From positions 38,694,695 through 38,758,694 of the forward strand of contig CM049316.1 of NCBI GenBank assembly GCA_026874595.1: a stretch of DNA of 64,000 nucleotides, given 5' to 3'. Positions 38,601 to 52,246 of the stretch are shown here, one piece after another. The position numbers and the translations under genes are program-made. This DNA comes from Sipunculus nudus. Lineage: Eukaryota; Annelida; Sipuncula; Golfingiida; Sipunculidae. The notes beneath the pieces were generated by a model. The model saw nothing but the letters and a program-made list of their open reading frames with translations, searched no databases and was not told where the DNA came from. Position 1 is the first letter of the stretch. Every line of letters begins with the position of its first letter.

Positions 38601-41600
38601 TAAGTCTTTTTTATGAAATAAATCCACGAGACTGATTGTGTAACCCTTTTATATCAAATGTGCGAAAAAGATTCCATATGATTAGGGATAACACGTTAAA
38701 AAGAATATTGTTCAACAGACGCGAATATTGACAAAATATGATTTATTTTTTAACAGACAAAAGCACACGAAAACAAAGCAAAATTTAATGGAAATATGTT
38801 TTATTAAAAAAAAAAGAAATATCCGGGAGGATTGAGCTCCAATTCGGCAAATGTTTACTGAAAATCAAAATAAAAATTTTACTTAATGAAGGGGCTCTAA
38901 TTTGCGGTGCATGAGAAACCAATAATTTCTGTACCTTATATTACGGGTGACATAACAGCGGACCGAACGGTAGCGAAGCGGTTGGTTCGCCGGATTTGTG
39001 CGCCTCCGACCTGGGTTCGACTCCCGGATCGGCCCAGGATTTTTCCCCTCAACAATTTGTCCTCGTAACACAACGTCCAACGTGACGGTTAACTTTGTTG
39101 CCCAGGAAATAAGCTCGCCAAAGTGTGACTCCTGGGATAATTAGTCTTGTTCTGATAGCAGAACGCTCTTAAGAGGGGGTGTGTTACGGGGTGACATAAA
39201 AGCGGACCGAACTGTCTCCCTAGTAAAGCTTGTTTTTCTAGCGAAACGGTTGGTACGCCGGACTTGTGCGCCACCGACCTGGGTTCGACTCCCGGATCGG
39301 CCCAGGATTTTCCCCTCATTTATTTGTCTTCGTAACACTTATTTATGGAAAACTAACGTCACACAAAGATAACAACGCACAGTTCAAATTCAGAAAACTG
39401 ACCTCGTTGTATATAGGTAAAGTTGATCCTTTGTCTGTGGTGTAGCGGGTTAACGGCATTCGTAGAAATTTGCATTATGCTTTACATATTGGAAATAAAA
39501 AAAAATTATGCTGAAACATAGAATGGTTTATTTATCGATAGAAACCCAAAGAAACAGATAACACTATTTTAAAAGATAACTTAGAAAAATAACTATATCA
39601 TTTTGGAGTATTTAATTAATTCTACTGAATTCATTTAAGCAATTTGCAAGACGCCAGAAATAGATTAACAAAAAATAGTTATACATAAATTCAAACGAGG
39701 TTTAACAGTATAACTAATGATATCTATATGTTTTCGGGAATGATAAAAGAGTACCCACCTGACTTATTATATTGTTTCTCTTGTTCCATTCTAGGTTGTA
39801 GAGTTGTACATGTTACGTTTCGTAACAGAGGTGGCGTTCGACTCCCTGACTGTTCACAACGGTCCGTCCGAAAGTAGTCCGGTTTTACAGATAATCTCGG
39901 GAGACAGGACGGGTCTCCGCATGACAACTACGACATCCGAGGCATTCCTGCAGTTCAAGTCCGATGCTGCAGTGAACAATGAGGGGTTTTTCATCCAATT
40001 TCAAGCAGTTCGTGAGTGATATATACTGGATCAAAACGCCAATCATTCGCTGTCTAGAAACCTGTAAAGGGTATAAACTTTGGCAAACCATCTAATGTAA
40101 ACCCGCAGTCGATAAAAGACATTAACTTTGGCTTTTATTCAATATAAGCCCCGAGAGAACGTAGAATTAATACCTTACAACTAATGGGAAAATTATAGTA
40201 TACTCTAGTATTATATTGTTTAATATTAGGCCAAAATAAACAAAAGTATGGTACGCTTTTTTTATTTTAAATTTTTTGGTATGTTTCGATAAAAATGTCA
40301 AATGATAAGGGAAAAGCATGAAAATAACAGTTTTATTTTGCTAAACAATTAACAAGCACAAAGGCAATTGTATGGTTTTATCTTCTTAAAAAGATGTCGA
40401 AGCGGCAGCAGCTCAAAATTGGAAAATTTTTATTGAAAATCAAAATAAAAATTTTTGATGCGGGGGTTTAAAATTGATGCGGGCGGTGCCTGAGAACCAT
40501 ATCTTTTATTTTTTTTTTGGCCTATATCATTTATTTGTGTTTAACTACTGTCATTAATATTTTCTCTTAATAACTTGCGATTACCAGATATTGAGGCTTA
40601 CTTTGTATCCACCCAATTAATGAATGACCTCTTCTTCGTAAGACCAAGGTTTGCTCTTATCCAAAGAGTAACAAGGCTTGATTCAGAAAACCTCTTTTTT
40701 TTAAATGCAAATAAAAGCAAATAAATGTACAATCGTATTACTATGCAAATGTATAATGTATGATAATAATGCCTAAAGATCAGAAACTGGTACGGATGAC
40801 GAAATGTTATTTGAATAGTATACTTTGAATGATATACGCATTATTGCTGATGTGATAAAAATGAATATGGCGCAACATTGGTATTAATGTCATGGAGTGA
40901 AGGGGGTCTGATTTAGCGCACTAAACATGTTTCTTAACGCTACCTTTAACATAGATCATATTAGCTAAGCTAAAGCCCCTAACCGACGTTACCGTTTTAG
41001 AATTTCGGAGATCACCATGCAAGAAGGACCCCCCCCCCCCATTTCCCTTTGCAGTTAGGACGGCCTTAATGTTATTGTACTGTAAAGTATTGGGTCAACG
41101 ACCTGTATCTTTGCATCTAGAGATATGCATCACTGATGATAAGAATTAAGAATGTGACTTACCGAAGTCCTGCTTTTAAGATTAACACTTACACTATTTT
41201 GTTGCAGCGAAAAGGGGAGGCATCCCTGGCGGAGGTAATGGCGGCGGAACCGGAACAGGTGGGACCGGAGGAAGCGGAAGTGTTTCTACTTCCGGTCAGC
41301 CGTGTTCTCCGTCCGGTCAGGTTCTTCACGGGTCCCCGCACACTATCTATTCTCCGGGATTTCAACAAAGCAGGAACTACTCAAATAACCTTGACTGCAA
41401 GTGGCAAATGACCGCAGCCGCTGGGACGGTAAGATTTAGCGATCCTTGCTGGAGCAGTGATATCTCCGCCAGTTGTGTTTCTCTGAGGATATGTATTCTT
41501 TTACGAGTTTCTGTTTAACATGTGTTTCGAAATGTTTTTGGTAGATGATATTTGATTTTGATGTTTAACTGTTACAGTTTCAATATATGAAACATCTGTT

Positions 41601-43096
41601 GTTGCTTGTTTCCTTTTTTTAAGACTCAATTAGAAAATGGAATAATGATAAAAAATCTTCCTTTAAACCTTTACTTAAACTTAATCAACAGACATATATT
41701 TTTCTCGTAACTAAAAATCTGTTCCTAAATGCGGATCATGTGCAGGATCCATACCAAAACCTAATTCTTAAATTCCCCGAAAATTCAATGAAATTCCGTT
41801 CTTGATTGCGTAAGTTATATTGTGAACAAACACACAAACAAACACACACACGCAAACGAACGGGGATGCGCGCACACCCTTCTTGTGGTGGCAATTATTT
41901 ACCTATTCGAATTTTCTCACAGAATATCCGGGTACAGATACACACAGTTTCGTCCGAACCAGTGTATGACGGTATCATTGTTTATGACGGGCTCACAAGA
42001 ACGGATGAACCAATAGGGGTATTTTCGGGTACTGGTCTGGACGGCATCGTAGTACAGTCCACCGGAAATAATGTGCTCGTTCGCTTCCGGTCAGACGACA
42101 CTCTCACCGGGACGGGATTCTCTGCCACGCTCTCCCAAGTCTGTGAGTTTATATATATTGTATATACATCAACAAGAATATTATGTTTTCTGAGGTTGGG
42201 GGTTGTGGGGGGGATGGTTGCAAGGTATGTGGCACCCTACGACACCTCCACTGGACACGGTTCCGCCTTTGTGGGAGCATATACGTCATCTCATTTAGTT
42301 CTGAAGTGTATATGCACGAGGAAATATTCAAAACAGTCTTGGAGTTGATTAGAATGAAACCTGTGTGGTAAGATCATCTGTGGGGCTGCCGCAAATTGGT
42401 TTTAGTTCAGATTCGGTTTTATTAGACAGGTCAGTTGTAATATAATAAGTATGTAAGTTGTATGTGAATGCTTTCGGTTCCTTAAATGGTGGTCCTAATC
42501 GACAGGTGGTCTATCAGACAGGTCCCACGGTATTGATGAAAAAAGATTACCACCTGTAAAACAGAGTGAGAAACTGTAAAAAAGTTTTTTTTTTGTAATA
42601 AAAAGTATAATATTAAACACGTGTCATAACTGTAATGTAGGTTTTAATTATATTCTTATAGACGTTGGTCTCTCTATGCTACCTTGCTCCACCATGCGGC
42701 TCCGCCAACTGTTTCATGAATTATGACAAAAGGCAAGCGGCCCAGTGAGGTGACTCACGCAGGCTTCCTGTACACACCGATCAAAACACATCTGTTGCTA
42801 TTTTCAGATCAACGGTACAATGCCATAACGTCAAAAATAAAATGAACAATCTTAAAAAGGATTAAACACCCATGTCGCTTCCGGTTTCATGTGTTCCTGT
42901 TTATACGGCGTTGGAACAGTTTAACTACTCTGTATTGTTTACTTTTATGACATTGCATTTGATTGGCCATTACTATTTCAGCCCCATCACGTGCGGGCAT
43001 GTTCAAGATTCATGAAATATAGGTGGCATATATTAGTGCTAGCCTTGCTTATATGAAGAATAAATAAACATATTAAAATATATCAATAAATACAAA

Positions 43097-43146
<50 letters not shown>

Positions 43147-43882
43147 ATAAATATAATACTATAAAACAAATATTTACAGATCCTTCACAGAGCCCGTCGG
43201 GTCAATGCGGCGTCCATGTTCATTCAACGGGCTCGCTGAACAATATTATTGGTGGGATAATAGCCCAACCAGGCAGTATTCCATGGCAGGTGTCGCTAGT
43301 GCAGCGGACCAAGGCGATTCATTTCTGTGGAGGCGTTCTGCTTAATAAGCGGTGGGTGATGACCGCGGGCCACTGTTTCCGCACGCCGTAAGTTAAACCT
43401 GAGTTCATCAATGCATGTAATTACAAAATACATGTTAATAGGCATGTTAATTCGATGCTATTTGGAGAGAACAGTGTTTTGCACTCCGGCTCATAAAACT
43501 TGTGATCAATACACACACACACATATATTTTTTTACCATATAATACGAATTATATAGATAATTCATCATGGCTTTTGCCATTCTCTTTTTTTGTATAAAT
43601 TGCAACCCATAAATTGTCTTATTTTCTGAATACCTGAGGGGTTTTGATGGCAGTAATCAACCCCCCCCCCCCCCCCAACACACACACACTTAACACACAC
43701 TTTGCTCGAGTCAGAGTCTTTTGGAATCCAAGTTCAAGTCTGAGTCCAATTCAAATATCATAAAAGGCAATTTAAAATGGACATTTCAGATTATCATGTA
43801 TACATAAGAGTGAGTCACACATGCTTTTACTATAATTTTTAAGTACATTTATAGCTCTCGATGTTGAGCTGATAAATCACTG

Positions 43883-43942
<60 letters not shown>

Positions 43943-45783
43943 TGACACAAAAGAAAATCAGTACCACATGTGCATTTAACACATAAATGCATCTATTATC
44001 ATAAACGCTGCCAATACGTTAGTCATTTTGGCGTCATCGTGCAAATGAAAATAAATAAATCTACGTGACGAAAAGACGTCCTATATGCCTGACATGGGAT
44101 TCGAACCAGTTGGGGTTTCTTTCAAGGATAACACACATGAAACATGCATGATACCTATAGAATAGTCAGTCCGTCCGCTTCTGGTCAGATTTAGATGTTA
44201 ATCGTCTTAAATATAATTAAACCACAGTTTTGTCCCAAACTGTTGTTGTCTGGTGTCCTGGAAGGCCAGTGGCCTATTCCACGATTGTGCACACTAAAGA
44301 TACTGGCATACCAGTAACGTTCGGGCACCTGCCATCATTTGGAGAGACTGGTGATCCAGCTAAGCACGAGATGTAACAGTGCTAGCGTCCTCTAGTGACA
44401 CTGAATGGAACCTAAATATATAGAGAACAGAATTGATTTTCTCAGCCTTTGTTAAATACTAAAACAGAATGAACATTTTAAATATTCAAATTTAATTACT
44501 TATTTCTTACTTATTTGTGAATTATAAATAATATTCGATATTTGAAGATGTAATAGAAAATAAAGCAGCAATTGTTATATATGTGAAACCTGCTGAACTT
44601 TGCATATAAACTACATGTATACAGAATGGAGACGACGCTTTTACGTTTATTAAACTTAATGAGCACATTTTGGCTGTACACCGAGAAACATGTGAACGAA
44701 TGTAAACGACATTAGAAGGGATGTTGTTCCCAGCTGTGTGAGCGAGAAAATAGAAGCGCTCTGCTGTGAAATTGGTCCTTTTTTAGAAAACGCTCTACGG
44801 ATATCTGTCGTTTAATGCTAGTTATGTATTGTTGATATCTATCCGAAAACCGTTACCACAGTCAGTGCAAAACTTTACGCAAGTTCGGTAAAATAACACC
44901 GAAGGCGCAGAGAAGAATAAAATTTCACATACAGTTGATTGCTTTATATTTGATATACTGGTTAAATTTTGTGATTTAACTTTTATCTTTTCTCCGTGAG
45001 GGTTCGATTTCCGTGATCTGGCCAAACAGGAAACAGCACAATTATATTGGTACTTTAAAATTATCATTTTAAAATGTGTGCAAAATCTGAACAGTTTTAC
45101 AGAGAGTAAAAGGGGACGGTCATAAGAATGAAAAGCGGAAGAGCAGAAATGAAACGCAATCATACGTATTATAATTTTTTTGTCCAAGATATAAATCTTA
45201 TTTTCAGAATAACTTAGGGAATGATAAATTGATTACTCATACCCCACTTAAGACGAGTTAAGTGTGTGTGTGTGAGGGGGGGGGGGTATATATACCCAAT
45301 CCCACCTTTATTGGCGCCCTTGTTGACACTAAACCCTAGAGCAGACCAGTCGCTGTTATTTCGCAGTTTCTCGGCCCATTTAGTAGACGTAAAAATGAAT
45401 ATTTTGTACATCAAAATTTTGAATTTTTAAATATTTTTTCTTTTAATACTTCAGGGGGAATCCTCTGGGGGTGGCAGACTTCACCGTGTACGTTGGAGGA
45501 CACGCCCGTCTGAGCGGACTACGGTACCTGGCATCTCGGGTGCTCGTTCACTCGGGATTCAGCTACCAGACCAAAGTTAACGATATCGCCCTGGTTGAAC
45601 TGTCACGTGACGTGACTTTCAGCTCTCGCGTGACCCCAATATGTCTGCCAACCCGGAAAACAGTGCCCGGGGACTCGTGTTACACGTCTGGATGGGGTTA
45701 CACCACATACCCCACAGGTAAAAGCACTTAATAACCTAGCAATCTGCACCCGAAGGAATGCAATCCTCCGCCGTAAGTGGTGT

Positions 45784-45814
<31 letters not shown>

Positions 45815-48800
45815 GGTACGTGTCCAAAAGCTGTGTTTGCATTCATTTATTCGTAAGTTACTGTATATTTGTGAAAATTCCATGATGACGTTTCTAAATC
45901 CAGATAAAGTGCCGCCGGTTCCACACCAAAATGTAACCTTTATTCAATGTCTAATTCCGGAAAATACCATGAAAATTTCATGTGATTCCGTTCATAATTG
46001 CATGTCGTGAGTTATGTTTTAAATAAACACACATACAAACACACATACGAGCGGGGATAAAGCATACCCTCTTGGTTGAGGCATAAGTATTAACAAGAGG
46101 TACGTGCACACTTTATTTTCAGCTTTCTTCGCCGCCGCCGCTTTGGTTTAACGCAAAAATCTCAAATATCATTGGACAGTATTATCCTAAACTTGCCATC
46201 ATCAAAGTGTCACCTGAGACCTGATGCCCTATCGTTTTGTATTGACCTCTGACCTTTCCTCTATGCCTCGCACCAACTGTGCGTTTTTTTTTGGAAGTCG
46301 CACACACATATATAGAGTTGCTTAATGTATCGGCCTGTAATTTGAATAAAGTCATAGAAATTCGATGTCTTTATCTGATACACAGACCTGATGGCGCCAC
46401 CTAAAATCATTTTTACGTGCTGTTTAACCCGTTAATCCATGCGTCAGATGTTGGTGAACACCACGCATATAGTAGGAGTGTTTGATGTATTGGGCTGAAA
46501 TTTTGCATAATCTTACCTCTTTGATAAATTTCCAGTGCATAGTCCTGATGGTAACACTTACAGTCTTTGTTTGTGGCGTGTTTCCATGCACATATCTCAG
46601 GATTTGCACATAAAACCCCTATATAGTATTCCTTTGACGATATCCATCCATGCACATTTCACATGACTTGACTGTATTGGCCAACAATGTTGATTTTCTA
46701 TAGGTCAGACTGACGCATTATTTCAACTGCATGTCATCCTTGTAAATATTGATGTTAATCCCATATAGGTGACCAATTTTTGACAGTTCTTGCATAAGAC
46801 CATAAGAGACTCGGATAATCTCTAATGAAAAAAAAATTGAAGAAATCGAATCACATTTTAGAACTATGAGTTAGTTTCTTTCCCGCTCTCGAGATGGCAC
46901 CACCTCCCGGTACAAATTGTGGAAAAGGCACCCCTCTCCCCAGTATCTGATGTCACACATTTCTCCATGCAGACAAAATATCCTTGCATGATTATCTGGC
47001 TACATTCCCTTATAATCAAGAAAAAAGTTACACATCAAAGCCATGTATTAATTTGAGGATGATAGCCTCCAGCCAAGCAGTGCCAGCCGGTGCGCCCTAA
47101 ACAAGATTGCCAAGTGTTCTAATTGTAGCTCACCCCTACAGATCTTGGATAGCTTGGTGCCACCCGCAGTAATATCGATATTGCACGGCATCAATCTATG
47201 TGTTTATTTCGAGTGAAAATAACACTTATGCTATCCTCATTATTCGCGGTTACATGACTTACAGGGCCACCCTGTAGCAGTAAGATAGGTCGGGGTTACA
47301 GATTAGTCCCATTGAAAAGTTGGTACTACTAAATCTAAGGGAAATTTGGCATTTCCTCTCACATCGGAAGACTTTCCATTCCTCACTGAATCTATACACT
47401 TGTGCCTTGGCGGACACAAGTAGTCACTTATCGGTTGCCCATGTTCTAGTCTTTGATATTATCACCATCACATATCGATTTCTGGAATGCTTGTGGAGAG
47501 TGCTTGTGAAATTCTTCATTTTTTATTTATATGAAAAGGAAATAAAAGAGACTAAGGCAAGAAAAAAAGTATGGTTCTCAGGCACTTTTTTTCAGAAACA
47601 AGGCGGGCGATGTATTTTTTAGTTTTTTTTTTACCTTTTTTTGTATGTTTCGATAAAAAATGTTATATGATCAATGAAAAGCATGAAAATAATAGACCTT
47701 TCTTGCTAAACAGGTAAAAGCAATACATAACAAAGGAAATTTATTTTTGTTTTATTAGTCCATAGTTGATTTAAACAATGAGTCAACAGATTTTAATTAA
47801 ACTGTAAAGGGATAAGTATAATGCAGGAAGACTATTTGGCAGTAGGGCTTTTGATATTGCAGAGGCACATGTTAGACAAATTTAAAACAGTTATTAGACA
47901 TCATGAAGAATGCAGTGGGTAGATGTGTGTGTAAGTGTGTATTTCGGAGAAAAGATGCAGTATCATAGCATCAGAAAACAATATTTTTACCACGACAATT
48001 AATATTTTCTTGGCCCACTTCTTAGAAAATATTTCTTACAGTATAACTTGTTTTCCCGTAGTAGGAAAATTATATATGGGAGCATGTATTTGGAGCCGGT
48101 CCATAATTGTTAGTTTTCTTATATAATTCTAGTAATGAGATATCCGCGTTTCTTCGTGTTTGTAATATTTAATTTGTTATATATTTTTCATTTGTACAGG
48201 TAAGGCCAGTGACTACCTCCGACAGACTCAAATCTCTGTGGTTGGTGATGATCGATGTCGCTATAATAATTATGGTGCTGGGCAAATCTGTGTGGGAGAA
48301 AATCCGTCAGTGAACTCCATGTACAAGGTACGTCAGCCGTAATACATTTGTCCATATACCAAGTACATCAGTTGTACTACATTTGTCCATAATCACGGTA
48401 CGTCAACCGTAATACATTTGTTCATATATAGTTGTACATATACAGGGAACGTTAGCCGTTATACAATTGTCCATGTACAAGGTACGTTACCCGTAAACAA
48501 GGTAGATCAGGCGTCACACATTGCTTCAGATACGAAATACGTCAGCCGTGATATATTTGTCTATATATAAGGTACGTCAGCAAGGATACGCTTGTCTCTC
48601 TACAAGCCACGTCAACCGTGATACGTTTGTCTATACACAAACCAAGTCCATCCATGATATGTTTGTCCACACATGACGTCAGTCATTATTTGTCCATATC
48701 AAGCTTCGTTAGCCGTGATACGTTTATCCATATCAAAGAAAGGTCAGCACGATATGTTTGTGCATATACAATCCACGTCAACCGTGATACGTTTGTAAAT

Positions 48801-50883
48801 ATACAAGCCACGTTAGCCGTAATACGTTTGTCCATATAAAGACCACGTCAGCCGTGATACGTTTGTCAATATGCAAACCACATCAGCCATGTTACGTTTG
48901 TCCATATACAAGCCAGGTCAGCCGTGATACGATTGTCCATACATATGCCACGTCAGCCATGATTTGTCCATATCAAGCTACGTTAGCCGTGATATGTTTG
49001 TTCATATCAAGCAACGTGAACCGTGATACGTTTGTCCATATACATGCTACGTTAGCCGTATACGTTAGTCCATACATATGCCATATCAGCCGTGATACGT
49101 TTGTTCATACACAAACCACGTCAGCCGTGATACGTTTGTTCATATCAAGCTACGTGAGCCGTGATTCGTTTGTCTATATACAAGCCAGGTCAGCCATATA
49201 CGTTTGTCCATACAAATACCACGTCAGCCCTGATACGTTTGTCCATACACGAACCACGTCAGTCATGATTTTCCCATATCAAACTACATGAGCCGTGATT
49301 TTGTTGACGTTTGTCTATTTTTACAAGTTAAATCAGCCGTGATACGTTCCTCCATATACAAGCCACGGCAGTCGTGAAAAGTTTGTCCATACACAAGCCA
49401 ATTCGGCCTTGATATGTTGTGCATATACAAGCTACGTCAGCGTGATACGTTTGTCCTCATTCAAGCTACGTCAGTCGTTAGACGTTTGTCCATATACAAG
49501 CCATGATGCGTTTGTCCATATTAAAGCCACGTCAGCCGTGATACGTTTGTCCATACATATGCCACGTAAGCCGTGATTTGTCCATATCAAGCTACGTTAG
49601 CCGTGATACGTTTATTCATATCAAGCAACGTGAACCGTATACGTTAGTCAATACATATGCCATATCAGCCGTGATACGTTTGTCCACACTCAAACCACGT
49701 CAGTCGTGATTTGTTCATATCAAGCCACTACGTGAGCCGTGATACGTTTGTCTATACACAAGCTACGTCAGCCGTATACGTTTGTCCATACATACCACGT
49801 CAGCCGCAATACGTTTGTCCATAAACAAACCACGCCAGTTGTGATTTTCTCATATCAAACTACGTGAGCCGTGACACGTTTGTCCATTTTTACAAGCTAA
49901 ATCAGCCGTGATTCGTTTGTCCTCACACAAGCTACGTCAGCCGTTATACGTTTGTCCATATACAAGCCATGTCAGCCATGATGCGTTTGTCCATATACAA
50001 GCTACGTCAGCCGTGGTACTTATGTCCACATACAAGCCACGTCAGCCTTGATATGTTTTAATACATGTTACGGCAACCGTGTTGTGTTCTTCCATATGCA
50101 AGATACGTCAGTGTTGATATAACTGTCCATATACAAGGTAAAGTCGGCCACAGAACGCTTGTCGAAGTATGCACTAAGTCAATCATGATATATTCGTCAG
50201 TATACTATCAACCATAGAACATAATTCATGTGAGTTACGACATCATTGAAACATTTGTCCGTATACAAACCACTTGAGCCGTAATACATGTAAAATACTG
50301 CGGACTGATAATATATTTGACCAATTTCATTTTGGTATATCATTGAAATGCCGCGGTCTTCACGTATGACAAATAAAGGCAATTAAGGCAATCATAATGT
50401 TAATGTCTATAGAAAGGTACCAATTCGGCTGCTTGTAAATTTTGCAGTCAATGACACAATGACAATAATTATAGTTGTCGGTATGGCCTATAGACTACGT
50501 GACCTCTAATGTGGAAAAATCCAGGGGATCATCAAAACAGTCATGCAAGAGAAGTGACATATTAATAACTCGAAATAAAGAGTCATATTCAGGGACCAAA
50601 GAGGTGACTCATGTAGTGGCGGGCATGGTCGCAATAAAAAAGTATGTATGTTTTATAGATTACAATTTTTCAGGTAATCAATTTTACTTCTTGTTTCTGA
50701 TTTCTGAAGCGATACTCTTCCCTGTTATTTTATCCTCAAATTGCTTTAATTTTGCCTAAAATCTTATTAAAAATAACAAAAATCCCTATAGTGCAGTTTG
50801 GAGATACCCCTTCCACGCCCTATTCTCTCAGCCGGTACAAACACCCCCTCCCCCCGAACTATCTTTTGGATCCACAAAGTATA

Positions 50884-50914
<31 letters not shown>

Positions 50915-52203
50915 GATCATATATATATATAATGCCGCTCAGTCAGTTATTTCCCCCCTTGATAGTTCAAAAGAAATTATTGCATGTTTTAATTTCCATT
51001 TAGAAACTTGTAATTGACAGTTGATGTTGTTGATAATGTGCTGTTCATGTGTACCATTTAAAGAACAGTCACATATTTTTTAAACGATTCCTACAGAGGC
51101 TGGTAAACCTCGCATATTATATCGAATCGATCAATTAATGTTCAAAAGAGAAATATAGAAGAATAATTCGTACATTGATTTCATATATTTCTTGCCCCTA
51201 GACCATACAAGTATAGTCTTTTGTTAGACCAACAAAATCTTATATCATCTTGATATTGCATACCTTTCCCTTAGGAATACTCGTGGCTCCATTTTGTTTC
51301 CTGTAGGAATCTTGAATACTTACCTTTTTATTAATTATACATCCGCCAGGAGACGAAAAAAAAGCATGCTTTCCATTTTGTTATTTGGTTGGTTTGTCTG
51401 ACAGCAACATGACGCATAAATACTGAGCCGACCTTAGGTAAAACTTATCAAGTTTATTCAAGAATCAATCCATCAATTTTGTTTGGTAATCTGGATCATC
51501 ATAAAATAGTCTTTTATTAAATACAATCATATACCATTGTAAAACGGGGCGATTCTTATGACCTAGGTTAAAATATATATCCATATATATCATGGGTAGG
51601 ATTTGTTCTGACATTCACTAGTATAAACTTTGTTACTTAGGAGTGACACTGCGACGCTTTTACACATACAAGTCTGATTAGAAGCTTCAAGCGGAGTTTT
51701 GTAGACTCTGACTACACGTTTAGATTTAAAATAGAATTTCGGACAGATTTTTTTTTTACTCTACATCATATACATATAGGCACGTGTGCTCTCCAAATAG
51801 TGTCAGTTGCTGACCTGTATGTATTGGGTCAATCACCTCAGAGATCATATTCATCCAAGTAATATATACAAGTTCAGCCCCGAGACTCAGCCTATTCGAA
51901 TATATAGAACTATACCTACAGCTTTATATAGGTGTAACCCATATTTACCACTGACAGGGACTCGTTTTTGGATACGAGTAACGTGAGTCGACACGGTTCG
52001 TTGACATCGTCATGATTCAGGCAGTGACTTGCATGCTGACGTCCAGCAAACATTATTATAACCATGAATCGTTTATTTGAGTCCCCTCCCCGTTGATAGC
52101 GGAGGCCTATAAGGGTCGATGAGTTCATTTCTAGTTGAGTAAAATAGTAAGGGAACAGAATTTCAGAGGTAAATCCATCGATTACAATTTATGTTTTTTT
52201 TTA

Positions 52204-52246
<43 letters not shown>

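Noticed and set aside
38971-39030. Possible tRNA gene (perfect A and B boxes)
   Set aside because: The acceptor stem does not pair and a second similar copy lies 268 bp away, so a SINE fits better.
42149-42371. Frames continuing past exon 13
   Set aside because: Read-through of the intron after a good GTGAGT donor; the next S1A exon is in phase only when spliced.
48618-49291. Open frames of 73 and 145 codons
   Set aside because: Products of the 35-bp minisatellite inside intron 16; composition is purely repeat-driven.
48316-50290. CRISPR-like array of short repeats
   Set aside because: Units are contiguous and degenerate without distinct spacers, in an animal intron.
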